Shown: one piece after another, positions 8,056 to 19,800 of the stretch
Position numbering within the stretch: the stretch's first letter is position 1
Layout: the number at the start of each line of letters is the position of its first letter
NCBI GenBank assembly: GCA_019419865.1
Contig: JAHZIG010000010.1
Span: 23,213-87,212 of the forward strand
Length of the DNA: 64,000 nt
Direction: 5' to 3'
Source: Clostridiales bacterium
GTDB lineage: Bacteria; Bacillota; Clostridia; Monoglobales; Monoglobaceae
Program-made: the position numbers and the translations under genes
The notes under the pieces: generated by a model
The model's database searches: none
Seen by the model: only the letters and a program-made list of their open reading frames with translations
What the model was told of the DNA's origin: nothing

Positions 8056-9456
8056 ATGAAGATAAAGACGTTGTACGATAGCCTCAAAAAGCCGGATAAT
8101 TCCGCGATCGGCGGCGAAGACCGGGTCAATGTAAACGGCTGGATCCGATCCAAGCGCATGTCTAAGGAGTTCGGTTTTATCGAGCTCAACGACGGCTCCT
8201 GTTTTAAAAATCTTCAGGTCGTCGTTGAAAAGAGCCGGCTTGACAACTTTTTGGAGCTGTCTAAGCTGAACGTGGGCGCGTCGCTCCGCGTCGAAGGATC
8301 GATAGCGCTGACGCCGGATTCAAAACAGCCGTTCGAACTGAAGGCCGAGCGCGCTTCGATAGAGGGCGCGAGCGCCCCCGACTATCCGCTACAGAAAAAG
8401 CGCCACAGCTTCGAGTATCTGCGAACCATACCCCATCTTCGCGCCAGAACAAACACGTTCTCGGCGGTGTTCAGAGTGCGGTCTCTGGCCGCGCAGAACA
8501 TTCACCGTTTCTTTGCGGACAGGGGGTTCGTATACGCCCACACGCCGATAATAACCGGGAGCGACTGCGAGGGAGCCGGCGAGATGTTTAGGGTCTCGAC
8601 ATTGGATCTTTCCGATATACCGCTTCTGAAGGGCGGAGAGGTCGACTATTCAAAGGACTTCTTTTCGCGCCCGGCCAACCTGACGGTGAGCGGTCAGCTC
8701 GAGGGCGAGGAATTCGCAATGGCGTTCGGGGATATATATACCTTCGGCCCCACGTTCAGGGCGGAGAATTCAAACACCGCGAGACACGCCGCGGAGTTCT
8801 GGATGGTAGAGCCGGAGATAGCGTTCGCGGATCTTGAAGACGACATGCGGCTCGCCGAGGATATGCTTAAGTATTTGATAGAGAGTATATTAAACCAGGC
8901 TCCGGACGAGATGGAATTTTTTAATAAATTCATGGACCACGGTCTCTTAGAGCGTCTGAATAATCTGCTTTGCAGCGAGTTCGGGAGAATAACCTACACC
9001 GAAGCGGTCGAAATACTCAAAAACAGCGGCGCCGAGTTTAAGTATCCGGTCGAGTGGGGTATGGATCTTCAGACCGAGCACGAGAGGTACTTGACGGAAA
9101 ACGTATTTAAAAAGCCCGTCTTCGTGACCGACTACCCGAAAGAGATCAAAGCGTTTTATATGCGCATGAACGACGATAACAAAACCGTCGCGGCGATGGA
9201 TTGCCTGGTCCCGGGGATAGGCGAGATCATAGGCGGTAGCCAGAGAGAGGAGCGGCTGGATATACTGCTCTCGCGCATGGACAAGCTCGGTCTCAGCCGG
9301 GACGATTACAAGCGTTATCTCGACCTGCGCCGCTACGGCGGAACAAAGCACGCGGGCTTCGGTCTGGGCTTCGAGCGGTTTATTATGTATATAACCGGAG
9401 TCTCAAACATCCGCGACGTACTGCCATATCCCAGATGCGCGGGGAGCATGTATTAG
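8056..9456 (+). CDS. asnS: Asparaginyl-tRNA synthetase
   Basis: A 466-aa class IIb synthetase that charges tRNA-Asn. The N-terminal OB-fold anticodon-binding domain ([21 protein letters not shown]) is followed by the catalytic core. Motif 2 is visible as [25 protein letters not shown] at about 240-260 and motif 3 as [13 protein letters not shown] near the C-terminus. Features such as the [19 protein letters not shown] loop (here [15 protein letters not shown]) are typical of AsnRS rather than AspRS. The ATG follows CGGAGGT. Confidence 0.96.
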   Translation: MKIKTLYDSLKKPDNSAIGGEDRVNVNGWIRSKRMSKEFGFIELNDGSCFKNLQVVVEKSRLDNFLELSKLNVGASLRVEGSIALTPDSKQPFELKAERASIEGASAPDYPLQKKRHSFEYLRTIPHLRARTNTFSAVFRVRSLAAQNIHRFFADRGFVYAHTPIITGSDCEGAGEMFRVSTLDLSDIPLLKGGEVDYSKDFFSRPANLTVSGQLEGEEFAMAFGDIYTFGPTFRAENSNTARHAAEFWMVEPEIAFADLEDDMRLAEDMLKYLIESILNQAPDEMEFFNKFMDHGLLERLNNLLCSEFGRITYTEAVEILKNSGAEFKYPVEWGMDLQTEHERYLTENVFKKPVFVTDYPKEIKAFYMRMNDDNKTVAAMDCLVPGIGEIIGGSQREERLDILLSRMDKLGLSRDDYKRYLDLRRYGGTKHAGFGLGFERFIMYITGVSNIRDVLPYPRCAGSMY

Positions 9457-9636
9457 TGCGAGGATATATCCCGTGCGGAGCGCGTTTTGCGGGCTGAGTA
9501 AAATTCTGCTTTGCGGATAAAAAGCGCGGCGGCGAAAATTTTTATGGATCAAGCTTGCGGCGCGGGGATCGCGGATAGAAAGACCCGCGCGGATCTATAG
9601 AAAAATATAAGGCGGCGTTTTACGCTCCGGGAGTTA

Positions 9637-9678
9637 GTCCTGGCGCAGCGGCGGATAAAAAGCCCGGGACGCCAGGAC
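9637..9678. repeat. 9-bp inverted repeat in the asnS-TPR gap
   Basis: GTCCTGGCG and CGCCAGGAC form a perfect inverted repeat with 24 bases between the arms, in the 282-base gap between asnS and the TPR gene. No T tract follows. It may be an RNA hairpin in the TPR gene leader. Nothing else in 9457-9738 was recognised. Confidence 0.35.
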
Positions 9679-9738
9679 GCGGACCGGCGGGAGACGGGAG
9701 CGGGCCGCCAAATAAAAAATATATAAGGAGAAAGAGTC

Positions 9739-10500
9739 ATGACACTGTTCGGAGTTCCGATATGGAGATGGATACTGATAATCGTACTTATTATAATAGT
9801 AGTAAAACGCGCGAATATCGTCGCGCTGTTCGCTAAATATAAGTACAGCAAGGGCGATTACTTCGGCGCGCTGAAGATATTCAACGTAGCCGATAAGATA
9901 GGAAATCTAAACCTCGGCAACAAAATACTCTACGGCTATAACTGCCTCCGCTGCGGCGAGCTGGACGCGGCGCGCAAGGCGTTCAACCTGGCGGATAACC
10001 TCGCGAGACCGAAAACTGCCGACAAATATCGTATAAAATCGCTCAAGGCTCTGCTGGCGTGGAAGGAAGACGATATAGAGACCGCCGTCGAGCTGCTCGA
10101 GGAGGTTTACGAGGACGATTACAAGACCACGACGATCTACCAAAACTTAGGCATAATGTATAACCTGGCGGGCGAGTACGAAAAGGCGCTGGAGTTTAAT
10201 CTCGAAGCCTACGACTACAACTCGGACGACAATATAATAGTAGATAACCTGGCGGAGAGCTACGCGCTTACCGGCGATCTGAAGAAGGCGGCGGAAGTCT
10301 ACGAGGAACTGCTTTCAAGGGATCCCGAGCCGCGTTTTCCCGAAGCTTATTACGGTTACGGCGAGGTCTTGATCGAGCTGGGCGAGAAAGAAAAGGGGCT
10401 TGAACTGATAGAAAAGTCGCTTACAAAGCCGTTCTCGTTCCTGAGCATAAAATCAAAAGAGGAAATCGAGAATTTATATAACGAATTAAAGTCGAAATAA
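9739..10500 (+). CDS. Membrane-anchored tetratricopeptide-repeat protein
   Basis: A 253-aa protein with one N-terminal membrane segment (WRWILIIVLIIIVV, residues 9-22) and then a soluble part made of TPR-like helical pairs. Repeats are seen at about residues 35-70, 75-105, 130-160 (IYQNLGIMYNLAGEYEKALE), 165-195 (DNLAESYALTGDLKKAAEVY) and 205-235. TPR proteins are scaffolds; the partner is unknown. The short N-terminus suggests the repeats face the cytoplasm. The start follows AAGGAGAAAG. No enzyme motif is present. Confidence 0.8.
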   Translation: MTLFGVPIWRWILIIVLIIIVVKRANIVALFAKYKYSKGDYFGALKIFNVADKIGNLNLGNKILYGYNCLRCGELDAARKAFNLADNLARPKTADKYRIKSLKALLAWKEDDIETAVELLEEVYEDDYKTTTIYQNLGIMYNLAGEYEKALEFNLEAYDYNSDDNIIVDNLAESYALTGDLKKAAEVYEELLSRDPEPRFPEAYYGYGEVLIELGEKEKGLELIEKSLTKPFSFLSIKSKEEIENLYNELKSK

Positions 10501-10582
10501 ATACTGAAAAAATTCTTGTAACATATTTTGCGTCAAGGTTGATTTTGCATAAAATGCTACGAATTTGCGAATATTTTTATTG

Positions 10583-10612
10583 GCCGCCCTAATAGCTGGG
10601 GCGGCTCGATTT
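10583..10612 (+). terminator. Terminator-like hairpin after the TPR gene
   Basis: GCCGCCC (10583-10589) pairs with GGGCGGC (10599-10605), followed by a T-rich but interrupted tract. It separates the TPR gene from the promoter of the large SLH gene. The rest of 10501-10898 is AT-rich leader sequence. Confidence 0.55.
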
Positions 10613-10732
10613 GTTTATATGGACGCTAAATCAAAATATACTGCGCGCGGACATTATGACCTAAAAATCAAACCAAAAATTGGATATGATGAATAATGTA
10701 TAAAATGTGTGCTTAGAAATACAAAAAAGTTA

Positions 10733-10761
10733 TTGAAATTGATAAAAGAGTGTGTTATAAT
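10733..10761 (+). promoter_or_regulatory. Promoter of the 3072-aa SLH protein
   Basis: TTGAAA and TATAAT are separated by exactly 17 bases. Transcription would begin near 10768, giving an AT-rich 5' leader of about 130 bases before the AAAAAGGGGG ribosome binding site. Long stable leaders are common for abundant S-layer proteins. Confidence 0.75.
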
Positions 10762-10898
10762 AAATGCAATATATGGTTATCAAAATGTTTAAATTAAAAG
10801 GAGAAAATTCAGTAATTCAATAAAATAATGCTTACTTAGGAAAATAAATTAATTATTCATAAAAAATTCAAAAATACAAAAAAGGGGGAAATTTTCTT

Positions 10899-13800
10899 AT
10901 GAGTAAGACAAGAAGAGCGCTGTCGGCAATACTTGCTATAGCTATGGTTTTATCAACGCTTAGCGTAGTCACAGTATCCGCGGCGGCGTTCGACGATACC
11001 ACAGGACACTGGGCCGAGGCCGCTATAGACACATGGAGCGACCGCGGCGTTATCCAGGGTTACGGCGACGGAACATTCCGTCCGGACGATTCAATAACGC
11101 GCGCGGAGGTAGCGACGGTTTTGAACAATGTGCTTTCGTATACGACGGTAAGCTCTAACACGTTCAGCGACGTCGCTTCATCCGACTGGTTTGCAGACGC
11201 AGTGCTTAAGCTCAACGCCGCGGGCGTGCTCAACGGCAACGGCGACGGCACGATGACGCCTAACTCTAACATGACGCGTGAAGAAGCGACTACCGCGATA
11301 GCTCGCGCGTTCGGCGTTACGGCGTTCGATACGTCTATAACCCAATACTCCGACTACGCTCAGATCTCGGATTGGGCTGCGGAGTCGATCGGCGCTATGA
11401 CCGCTAACGGTTATGTTCAGGGCGACGCTAACGGCTTCAGACCTCAGGACACGATTACAAGAGCGGAGATAGTCACTATAATCGACAACATAGTTAAGCT
11501 CTACATCACTGAGCCCGGTACTGTCGACGCTCAGTACGTAAGCGGTATCGTTGTAGTTAAGTCCAACGGCGATTTGACGATAAACGGTATTATAGCGGAC
11601 GGCATAGTTATCTCCGAGTCTGCGAGCGGTACGGTAACGGTATCGGGTTCGCAGATAAGCGGCAAGATAGTTAACCTTTCTCCTAACGTTAACCTCGTAA
11701 CCAGCGGAACGAACGTGGTAGAGGACGTCAACACGACTCCCGACGACGATACCAGTTCGCTGATCACCAGCTGGGGCGGCGGCGGTACCGGCGGTTCGAG
11801 AAGGACTCCGGCTCCGACGGCTACACTGAGACCCGGTCAGGCTACGCCTACGGCTGTTCCCGGACAACCTACCGCTACTGCGGACAATATGGCGGAGGTA
11901 AACTTCGACTATAACAACGGATCCGGCGTTATAGTAAGCGACAGCATAGAGACCGGCGGCTATCCCACGGTTCCGACAGAGGAGCCCGCAAGGGAAGGCT
12001 TCACGTTCGTAGGTTGGTCTACTGACAGATACGCTGCGGCGGACGAAGTTTTAGATCTGTCTACATATGTTATAACGGGCGATACGACATTCTATGCAAT
12101 ATTCACTCCCGACGAGGGTACGGTAGCTATAGTAACTCGTCCGGAAGTTTCGGCTCCGGAAGGCGTTGACGTTACGGCTGACGCCGATACGGCTTACGCT
12201 GTTCCCGGCGAAGAAGTTACATATAATACCGAGACGTCCGACGGCAGCATAGTAAGCGGCGCTGACGTAGTTATCATAACGCCTGAAGGCGAAGACGATA
12301 TAACGATTGAAGACGTAACGGTAGACCCCGAGACGGGCGATATCACCTTTACGATCCCCGAAAACGTTCCGGAGGGTTCGACTATAGAGATAACGATCAC
12401 GGACGTAACGGCTCCGCCGTCTCCGGCTCCTACTCAGGAACCTGCGGAACCGACGACTCCGGCAGGCGAACCTACGGCTGAGCCGACGGCTCCCGCGGGC
12501 GAACCCACGGCTCCGGCAGGCGAAGCTACTGCAGAGCCTACGGCTCCGGTAGAACCCGATACATATACGCTGACGCTCGATAAGACGGGTACCGAAGCGG
12601 ACGCCGCTACATTCGAGGTAGTGGATGAAGTTCCCGGCCAGGCTACGGAAGCTCCGGCTGAGCCGACCGAGGCTCCGGCTGAACCGACTACCCCGGCGAC
12701 TTCGGCAAACTCGGTATACTATCCGACAAGCTCGACTTCGTTCGGCAACGACGAAGTTATATTCGACGACGATAACCTGACAGTAACGGCTGTATGGGCG
12801 GCTTCGGCGGCTGAAAGCCAGTATTCGGTCGACGGTTTTGGCGAAGGCTACCAGTTCATATTCCGCATGGGCGGTACTTCGAACATAACGGCGCACGTAG
12901 ATTCTGTGACCAGCGCGGGCGGTCAGATCCCTCAAAACTCTGATAATCAGACTACGCTGTTGGTCAACGCGAAAGCGAACGGTACGCTGACGACATATGT
13001 CGGCGTAGCGGCAGGAGACAGAACGATACGTCTGTGGGATAACACGATAGATTCCGAGCAAGCCGATACGGAAACTGTTCCTGAAGGCGGCGGAGCAGTT
13101 ACAAGCGAATTTAATATAGTAGAAGGACATCAGTACATCCTGTATACAAGAGGCGTTACGGGTCAGTTCTTAGGTTTTGAGTTCGCTCCGAGCGCTGCGG
13201 CTGCGGCTGAGCTCGCGGAAGACTATACGGGCTACGAAGGCGGCGAGACGGTATATCTCCACGCTGATCCCGCTATAGACGCGGCTAACATCACCTCGAG
13301 CGTAGAAGGCGTGACGGTGACTGCGATAGACGGCGCTGAAGGTTACTACAGCTTCACAATGCCCGAGAGCGACTTAACGCTCACGGCTCTCTTCGGAGAA
13401 GCTGTTCCCGAACCGACCGCAGAACCGACGGCGGAGCCTACCGCTCCTGCTGGCGAAGCTACGGCTGAACCTACGGCTCCGGTAGAACCGGATACGTATA
13501 CTTTAACGCTTGATAAAACTGGAACGGATGCTCCGACGGCTACTTTTGAAGTCGTAGACTCGGTTCCGGGTATGGAACCCACGGCTGAGCCTACGGCGGA
13601 ACCCACGGCAGAACCGGAGCCAAAAGTTGCCGGAACAACTTATAAAATAGGCGATATAACGACTGGAGACGTTCAGAGTTATCCAAGCGACGCTACGTTT
13701 AGCGCAAATGAAAATTACGCAGGTTTGGCGGATACATTATTTGGGGCGGCGGATACGTTATTGACCGAGTATCCTCAGTATAGTAGCGTTGTTGAGGAGA

Positions 13801-16800
13801 CGTTAACGTTCGACTTAGCGGCCGGCGATTATACGATTTATCTGCTTCAGAGAGAGTATGACGGCAGAGGCTGGTCCGTATCTGTAAACGGCGGCGCTGC
13901 AATCAATACCTATGAGAACCAGACGCGAATTGGATCCATGACTTGGATGGGTACGGAAGGCGAGAGCAGCATAAATGTGGGTGTTGCTCAAGGCGCGTTT
14001 ACTGTTGCGGAATCCGGTCAAGTAACTATTTCGCTTACGCAAAATAGAGGTTCATATTTGACTGCGCTCAAAGTTGTTGCGAACGACGCGGCAGCGGCTG
14101 AGCTTGCGGAAGACTACACGGGCTACGAAGGCGGCGAGACGGTATATCTGCACGCCGTTCCTGCTATAGACGTTGCTAACATCACGTCGAGCGTAGAGGG
14201 CGTAACGATAACTGCTATCGACGGCACTGAAGGTTACTACAGCTTCACAATGCCCGAGAGCGACTTGACGCTCACGGCTCTCTTCGGAGAAGCCGTTCCC
14301 GAACCTACGGCAGAACCGACCGCGGAACCGACTGCAGAGCCTACGGCTGAACCCAGCGCAACTCCTGTGACCGAGGCTACTGTAAGAACGTTGGACGAGC
14401 TGCAGACGGCTCTCGCTAACGAAGACATCGAGACCATCACGGTCGCAGAGGACATAACGTCGGACGCTACGATAGCTATAAGCAGAACCAACCCCGTTAC
14501 GATAAAGGGCGCGGACGCTGAGAAGACTATAACGGTCACGCCTCAGGCTACGGGAGTTTCCGATAAGGACGGCATAGTTGTAACAAAAGGTCTTGTTACG
14601 TTTGAGAACGTCAATATAACCATATCGGATAAGACAGACGGCTGGGATGGTCAGTATGTAGTCCAGGCTTATGATAATTCCGCGGTAGATCCGGGAGACT
14701 CTACGACGACGACTCCTCAGACCGTGGTATACTTCGACGGCGTAACCCTTTCGGGCGGCGACGCGGGTCTGTTGGTAAACGGCGCGTTGGTCAACGTAGT
14801 AGCCGATAGTATACTTGACGTAAGCGGCAACGAGTTCGGCGGTATAGAAGTATCGAAGGGCGCGAACGTTACCAGAACGTCCGCTTTGACGGTAGACGGT
14901 AATATCCAGAACACCAGCGAGGCGGCCGGCCTGCCTACGATCTGGATCGACGGTTATGCGGAGGACTTCGCAAGTTCGAGCGCTTCGCTGACCGGTAACC
15001 TCCCTCAGTATACCGATACGCTGACGACGGACCCCGACGGCAAGGATCAGCTCCAGTATTTTATAAATGAAGCGAACCTTCCGTCAACGGAACCGACGAC
15101 TTACACGGCTTCGATCGGCGAAGTGACCGGTGGTACTGTTCAGATTGTAGCAAGCTCTGTATCCGGCAGCAACGCGACGTATAACGCGCCTTCGGCGGGA
15201 ACGGCAATTCCTGCGGGAACATATATAATAGATAACGATTATGTTGATATTTTAACAACCAATACTGTAACTGTAGCCCAGACTGTTGATGGGGCGTACA
15301 CTCCGGCAACGTATCCGAATTCTATACCGTTTAGAGGTAATGCGACTATCTCGGCGCATTTGGACGACGTTGTAAACGGGAATAATCGTGCTGATAACAC
15401 CAATATTGTTATAAGACCTACGGTTTCCGGAACATTTATAGGTACCGTTGGACTCAATTACGGTAACAGAACGATGAGACTTTGGGACAACACAACAAAT
15501 GCAGAGGTTGCATCATATAGCACCGGATCGGAAACGTCTGATAAAGGAGTTTATACTCTAACTCATACGTTGGAAGCGAATCATGAGTATCTCTTCTATG
15601 TGGCTGGTACGAGCGCGTCCTTGATGGGAGTTCAATACAATGTTGCGGAAAGCGAGCAGTTGGTAAGTACTCTCGAGAACTTGAACGAGGGCGATACAGT
15701 AACGCTCAAAGCCGTACCCACAACGGACGGGCACGAAGTGGAGTTTAGCACGACTCCGGACAATATCCAGATAACGCCGGTTCATGAAAGAGAAAATTAT
15801 TATACTTTTGAAATGCCGGCAAATGCAGTAACAATAAACGCTTCGTTCGCAGATCCTGCGAGCGAAGCTACCGCAGAGCCTTCGGCTGAGCCGACTGCGG
15901 ACCCGACAGCTCCCCCGACGCAGGAGCCGACTTCGGAGCCTACGTTAGAGCCTTCGGCAGAACCAAGCGCAGAACCTACGGCTCCGGCTACGGCAGAACC
16001 GATCGAGTCTACCGACTGGACAAATAATTCTGCGGATACTACAGGTAAGACCGTTACGGTAGTCGAAGATGCGGAAAACGGCGACTACTATGCTTTAACG
16101 TATGCGGACGCTACGACCGGCGACGGTTTTAGCTACGATCTCGCAGCGGCTATGGAAAATAGACCGGCTGATATATCGACCTTGACGGACGGTACGATAA
16201 CAGTTGAGTTTGATATGAACATTCCGACTGCAAATTCGGATTACTTTATAGACCTTTCCGGTTCGACGGCGATCGCAAGTTGGCATGGCGGCGGCGATAA
16301 TATATTCGCAAGATTGGCCGGCAACAGCGGCTGGGGAACGGTCAGATATGTAGGCGGTTCGGCAGCGACGACAAACTCCGGGTACAGTGGCGCGAACCAA
16401 GTGACCGGCGAAGGAAACTGGGTGCATGTCGTATTTGAGATCGACATGGCAGATCAGGAAAACGTTGCAATAAGCTACAACGGCGACCGTCAGGAAATAG
16501 CTGGATTTGCTAATACAGTTGCTAACGCTTTGTATCTTAACATTCAGCCTTCTACAAACGGCGGAGTGACCGTTAATATCAAGAATATCTCGGCTACGTA
16601 TGAATCCGCTCAGCAGCCCGCAGACCCGACGGCTACGCCGGCTCCCACGGCAACAGCGATCCCGATCGGTTCAATATCGATAACGGGCGGCGACGCTCCT
16701 GTGATCGGAACGACTCTTACAGCGTCTATGGCTGAGGGAACCACGGCAAGCTTTGCTTGGTATAGAGCGAGCGCTGGCGATATAGAAGACGTAACGGCTC

Positions 16801-19800
16801 AGGGTAGCGGCGCTACGCAGATCCAAGGCGCGGATTCGCCCGGATATGTTCCCACTAACGACGACGTCGGTTCATATCTCTATGTAGTAGCTACGGCCGG
16901 AACCGGTTACACAGGTACGGCTCAGGCGTTAACTTCGGCTACCGTAAACGGTCTTAGCATAGGCGACGGCTTGAATGTCGACGCTGACGACATAGTCGCC
17001 GCGGGCGGCAACCACCAGGGCGGCGGAAACGATGCAGAGGTCGCTACAAGAAGCCTCGGAAACTTCCAAAATGTAGACGATAAGATCAGAGCGTTCTATC
17101 CGGATGCTGTTGACGGAGAACCTATAGGCGAAGTTAAATACATAAACGGAATAGACAACGATTCTAATTCCCCGCAGTGGGTCGGTTATGTCGATATAAC
17201 CGTAAACGCGGCTGAGGCTGGAAACTACACAGTCTATGTTATCGGACACACGAACCCGAGCACAGGACGTCAGGTTGCGGTGACGAACATGACGACGAGC
17301 GGCGAGGAGACGACTTTGGGTACAATTACCCAATACGGTACCACAAATACGGCTTTGATGCTGTACGAGGGCGCAGTAGAGCTGGCTCAGGGGAATAATC
17401 TTCTCAAGGTGCAGGCTCCGACCGGCGCGTCAGGTCCCAACTTCATAGGATTGTATGTTGAAAAGGTAGCGGATACGCCGACTACGACCGCGCTTAATTC
17501 GGTTTCTATCTCAAACGGAACGGCTCCGACAGTAGGAACCGAGCTTACGACTACAATAGATCCGACCGGCGCAACCGCTTCTTATCAGTGGTACAGAGCG
17601 ACGGCGAACGATATTCAGGACGTAACGGCTCAGGAGAGCGGCGCGACCGCTATAGCGGAAGCGACAAGCGCAAACTACACACCGACTAACGACGACGCGG
17701 GTAATTACCTCTATGTAGCGGCTACGGGTAACGGAGACTACTCCGGTACGGTTCAGGCGGTTACAAGCGCGGCTGTTGCACAGCCTGTCACATACGTGGC
17801 AAGCGTAGCGCTTGACGGCGGCGCGGCTCAGAATTACGAGAGCTTTGCGGCGGCCGTAACGGCGGCGAACGGAGCGACCGAATCGGCTGTGATCACATTG
17901 CTTGGCGACGCTGAGATAACCGAACAGGCAAGTTTTACTAAAGACGTAACGATAAAGGCGGCTGAGGAAGGTATCGTATTATCGACCAATATCATAGCAT
18001 CGTCGACTCCGTCAATATTGGTTGCAAGCGGCGCAAGCGCTAATGTAACTCTTGACGGTACCGACAATACGTTTACTTTTGCCGGAAATCCCGAGAGTAC
18101 TTACGCAAGCACGCCGATAGAGGCTTCCGGCGGTACGATAACCTTAAGAAATATAACCGTTAAAGATATAGCTACAAACGACAGATCCGCTGTTTGCGCA
18201 AAGCAGAATGGTGCGCTCGTTATTGATGGCGTAACGTTTGAGAATTGTACGTCTCAGCATGCTTCAAACGCGTGCGTAATCTTTAACGGAAGAACTCTCG
18301 TATTAAACGGCGATATTACTTTCACCGATTGTCAGGCGACGAACGTATATACCGAAAATAACGACGTTACTGCCGACGGAGGAAGTAGCGCGGCTATAAC
18401 CATATGCAGAAAAGACGCGGCGGCTATTAACGATTTTATCAAGAACGCTGAAGGCGGTTCATTGGCGGCGGCGGACTTCGCGTTGGTTGACAGTACGGGC
18501 GCCGTACTTAACGATTATATACTTCAGTTAAACGGAAGCGGAAACTTGGATATAATTGAGGCTCCCCAAAACGTAGCCACGGTAACTATTGACACTGCTG
18601 ACAGCGGAAGCGCCCAGCAGAGTTTTACAAACTTTGACGATGCGCTCGCATATGCGAGAACCGCTAAAAGCGCGGCGACGATCGAATTGTTGGACGACGT
18701 TACGATAAATGACAGGCTTGCGGGTGAAAACAGTAAGTCGATAACGATAACCGCAAACACGCCGGTTACTATTACGAGTAACGTTAGCGGTAAAGTTGCA
18801 TTCTTGGCGGGCGGAAATACAGGCGAAGGAGTTAGTTCAACGCTGACCTTCGACGGTACCGCGGATAAGAATATAACGTTTGAAGGTTATAACGGAACAA
18901 TAAACAGTAATTTATTCGAGGCGAGCAGCCGCGGAACGTTGAACCTTGTTAATGTAAAGGTTACGAAGTTTGCGTCGTCGCATAATCAGGGCGTAGCTTC
19001 GGCTAAGACCAGCGGAAAAATAAGATTTGAAAACGTCGACTTCGACGGAATAACTCTTACGAACGCGGATAGAAGAAATGTTATTTCGGCTGGCTCGGCT
19101 ATTGAGCTTGCGGGTAATAATACCTTTACGAATATTAGCGTCGGCGCTGATCAAGAGGGTTATTACGACATATATGTCGATACCAATTCTAATATTCAGG
19201 CTTACAATCTGACAAATACGACGCCAATAAACTTATACTATAATGCAACCGGAGAGAAGTCGGATATAATAAGAAATAGCTCCGGCGACGAAGCAAATCT
19301 TGCAGAGAAGTTTAACCTTCTCACCGATGGTTACGTATTTGCCGTTGATTCGGGAAACGGTAACCTTGACGTGGTAGTTGCGACTCCTAAAATAGCAGGT
19401 TCTATCACAATAACCGGACAAAGCCTGAATACTGGAAATAAAGTTGACAGTTATAAGTTAACAGCTAACGATTTAACGGTTACGCTTACGCCAACGGCAG
19501 GAGGCGATCCAATAACTGCTACCGTTACAGGTAATGAAACAGATGGAACTTTAGCGTACACGGCTAATGTTGCTAACAACACGGTATATACTGTCAGCGT
19601 AAGCCAGGATTTGACGGGTATCAATCCAGCATACGGCGTAAATGAATATATTGTAGAAGAAGGTTCCGTTACTTCTGCAGAGACCGGAGCGGACACAGTA
19701 ACAAAAGATATTACTGCGGTTAAAACATACACTATGCAGTATACCGTTAGGTTATCACAGGATGCAATAGACGCTTTAAACAGCGCGGGTATCGATATAT

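Noticed and set aside
12412-14365. Repeated DNA that might be a CRISPR or VNTR array
   Set aside because: The repeats are in frame, degenerate and encode Pro-Thr linkers; there are no fixed-length spacers.
11060-19732. Long open frames on the minus strand opposite the 3072-aa SLH gene, up to 359 codons
   Set aside because: They follow from the codon use of the plus-strand gene, have Arg/Tyr/Ser-rich nonsense composition, lack ribosome binding sites and match no family pattern.
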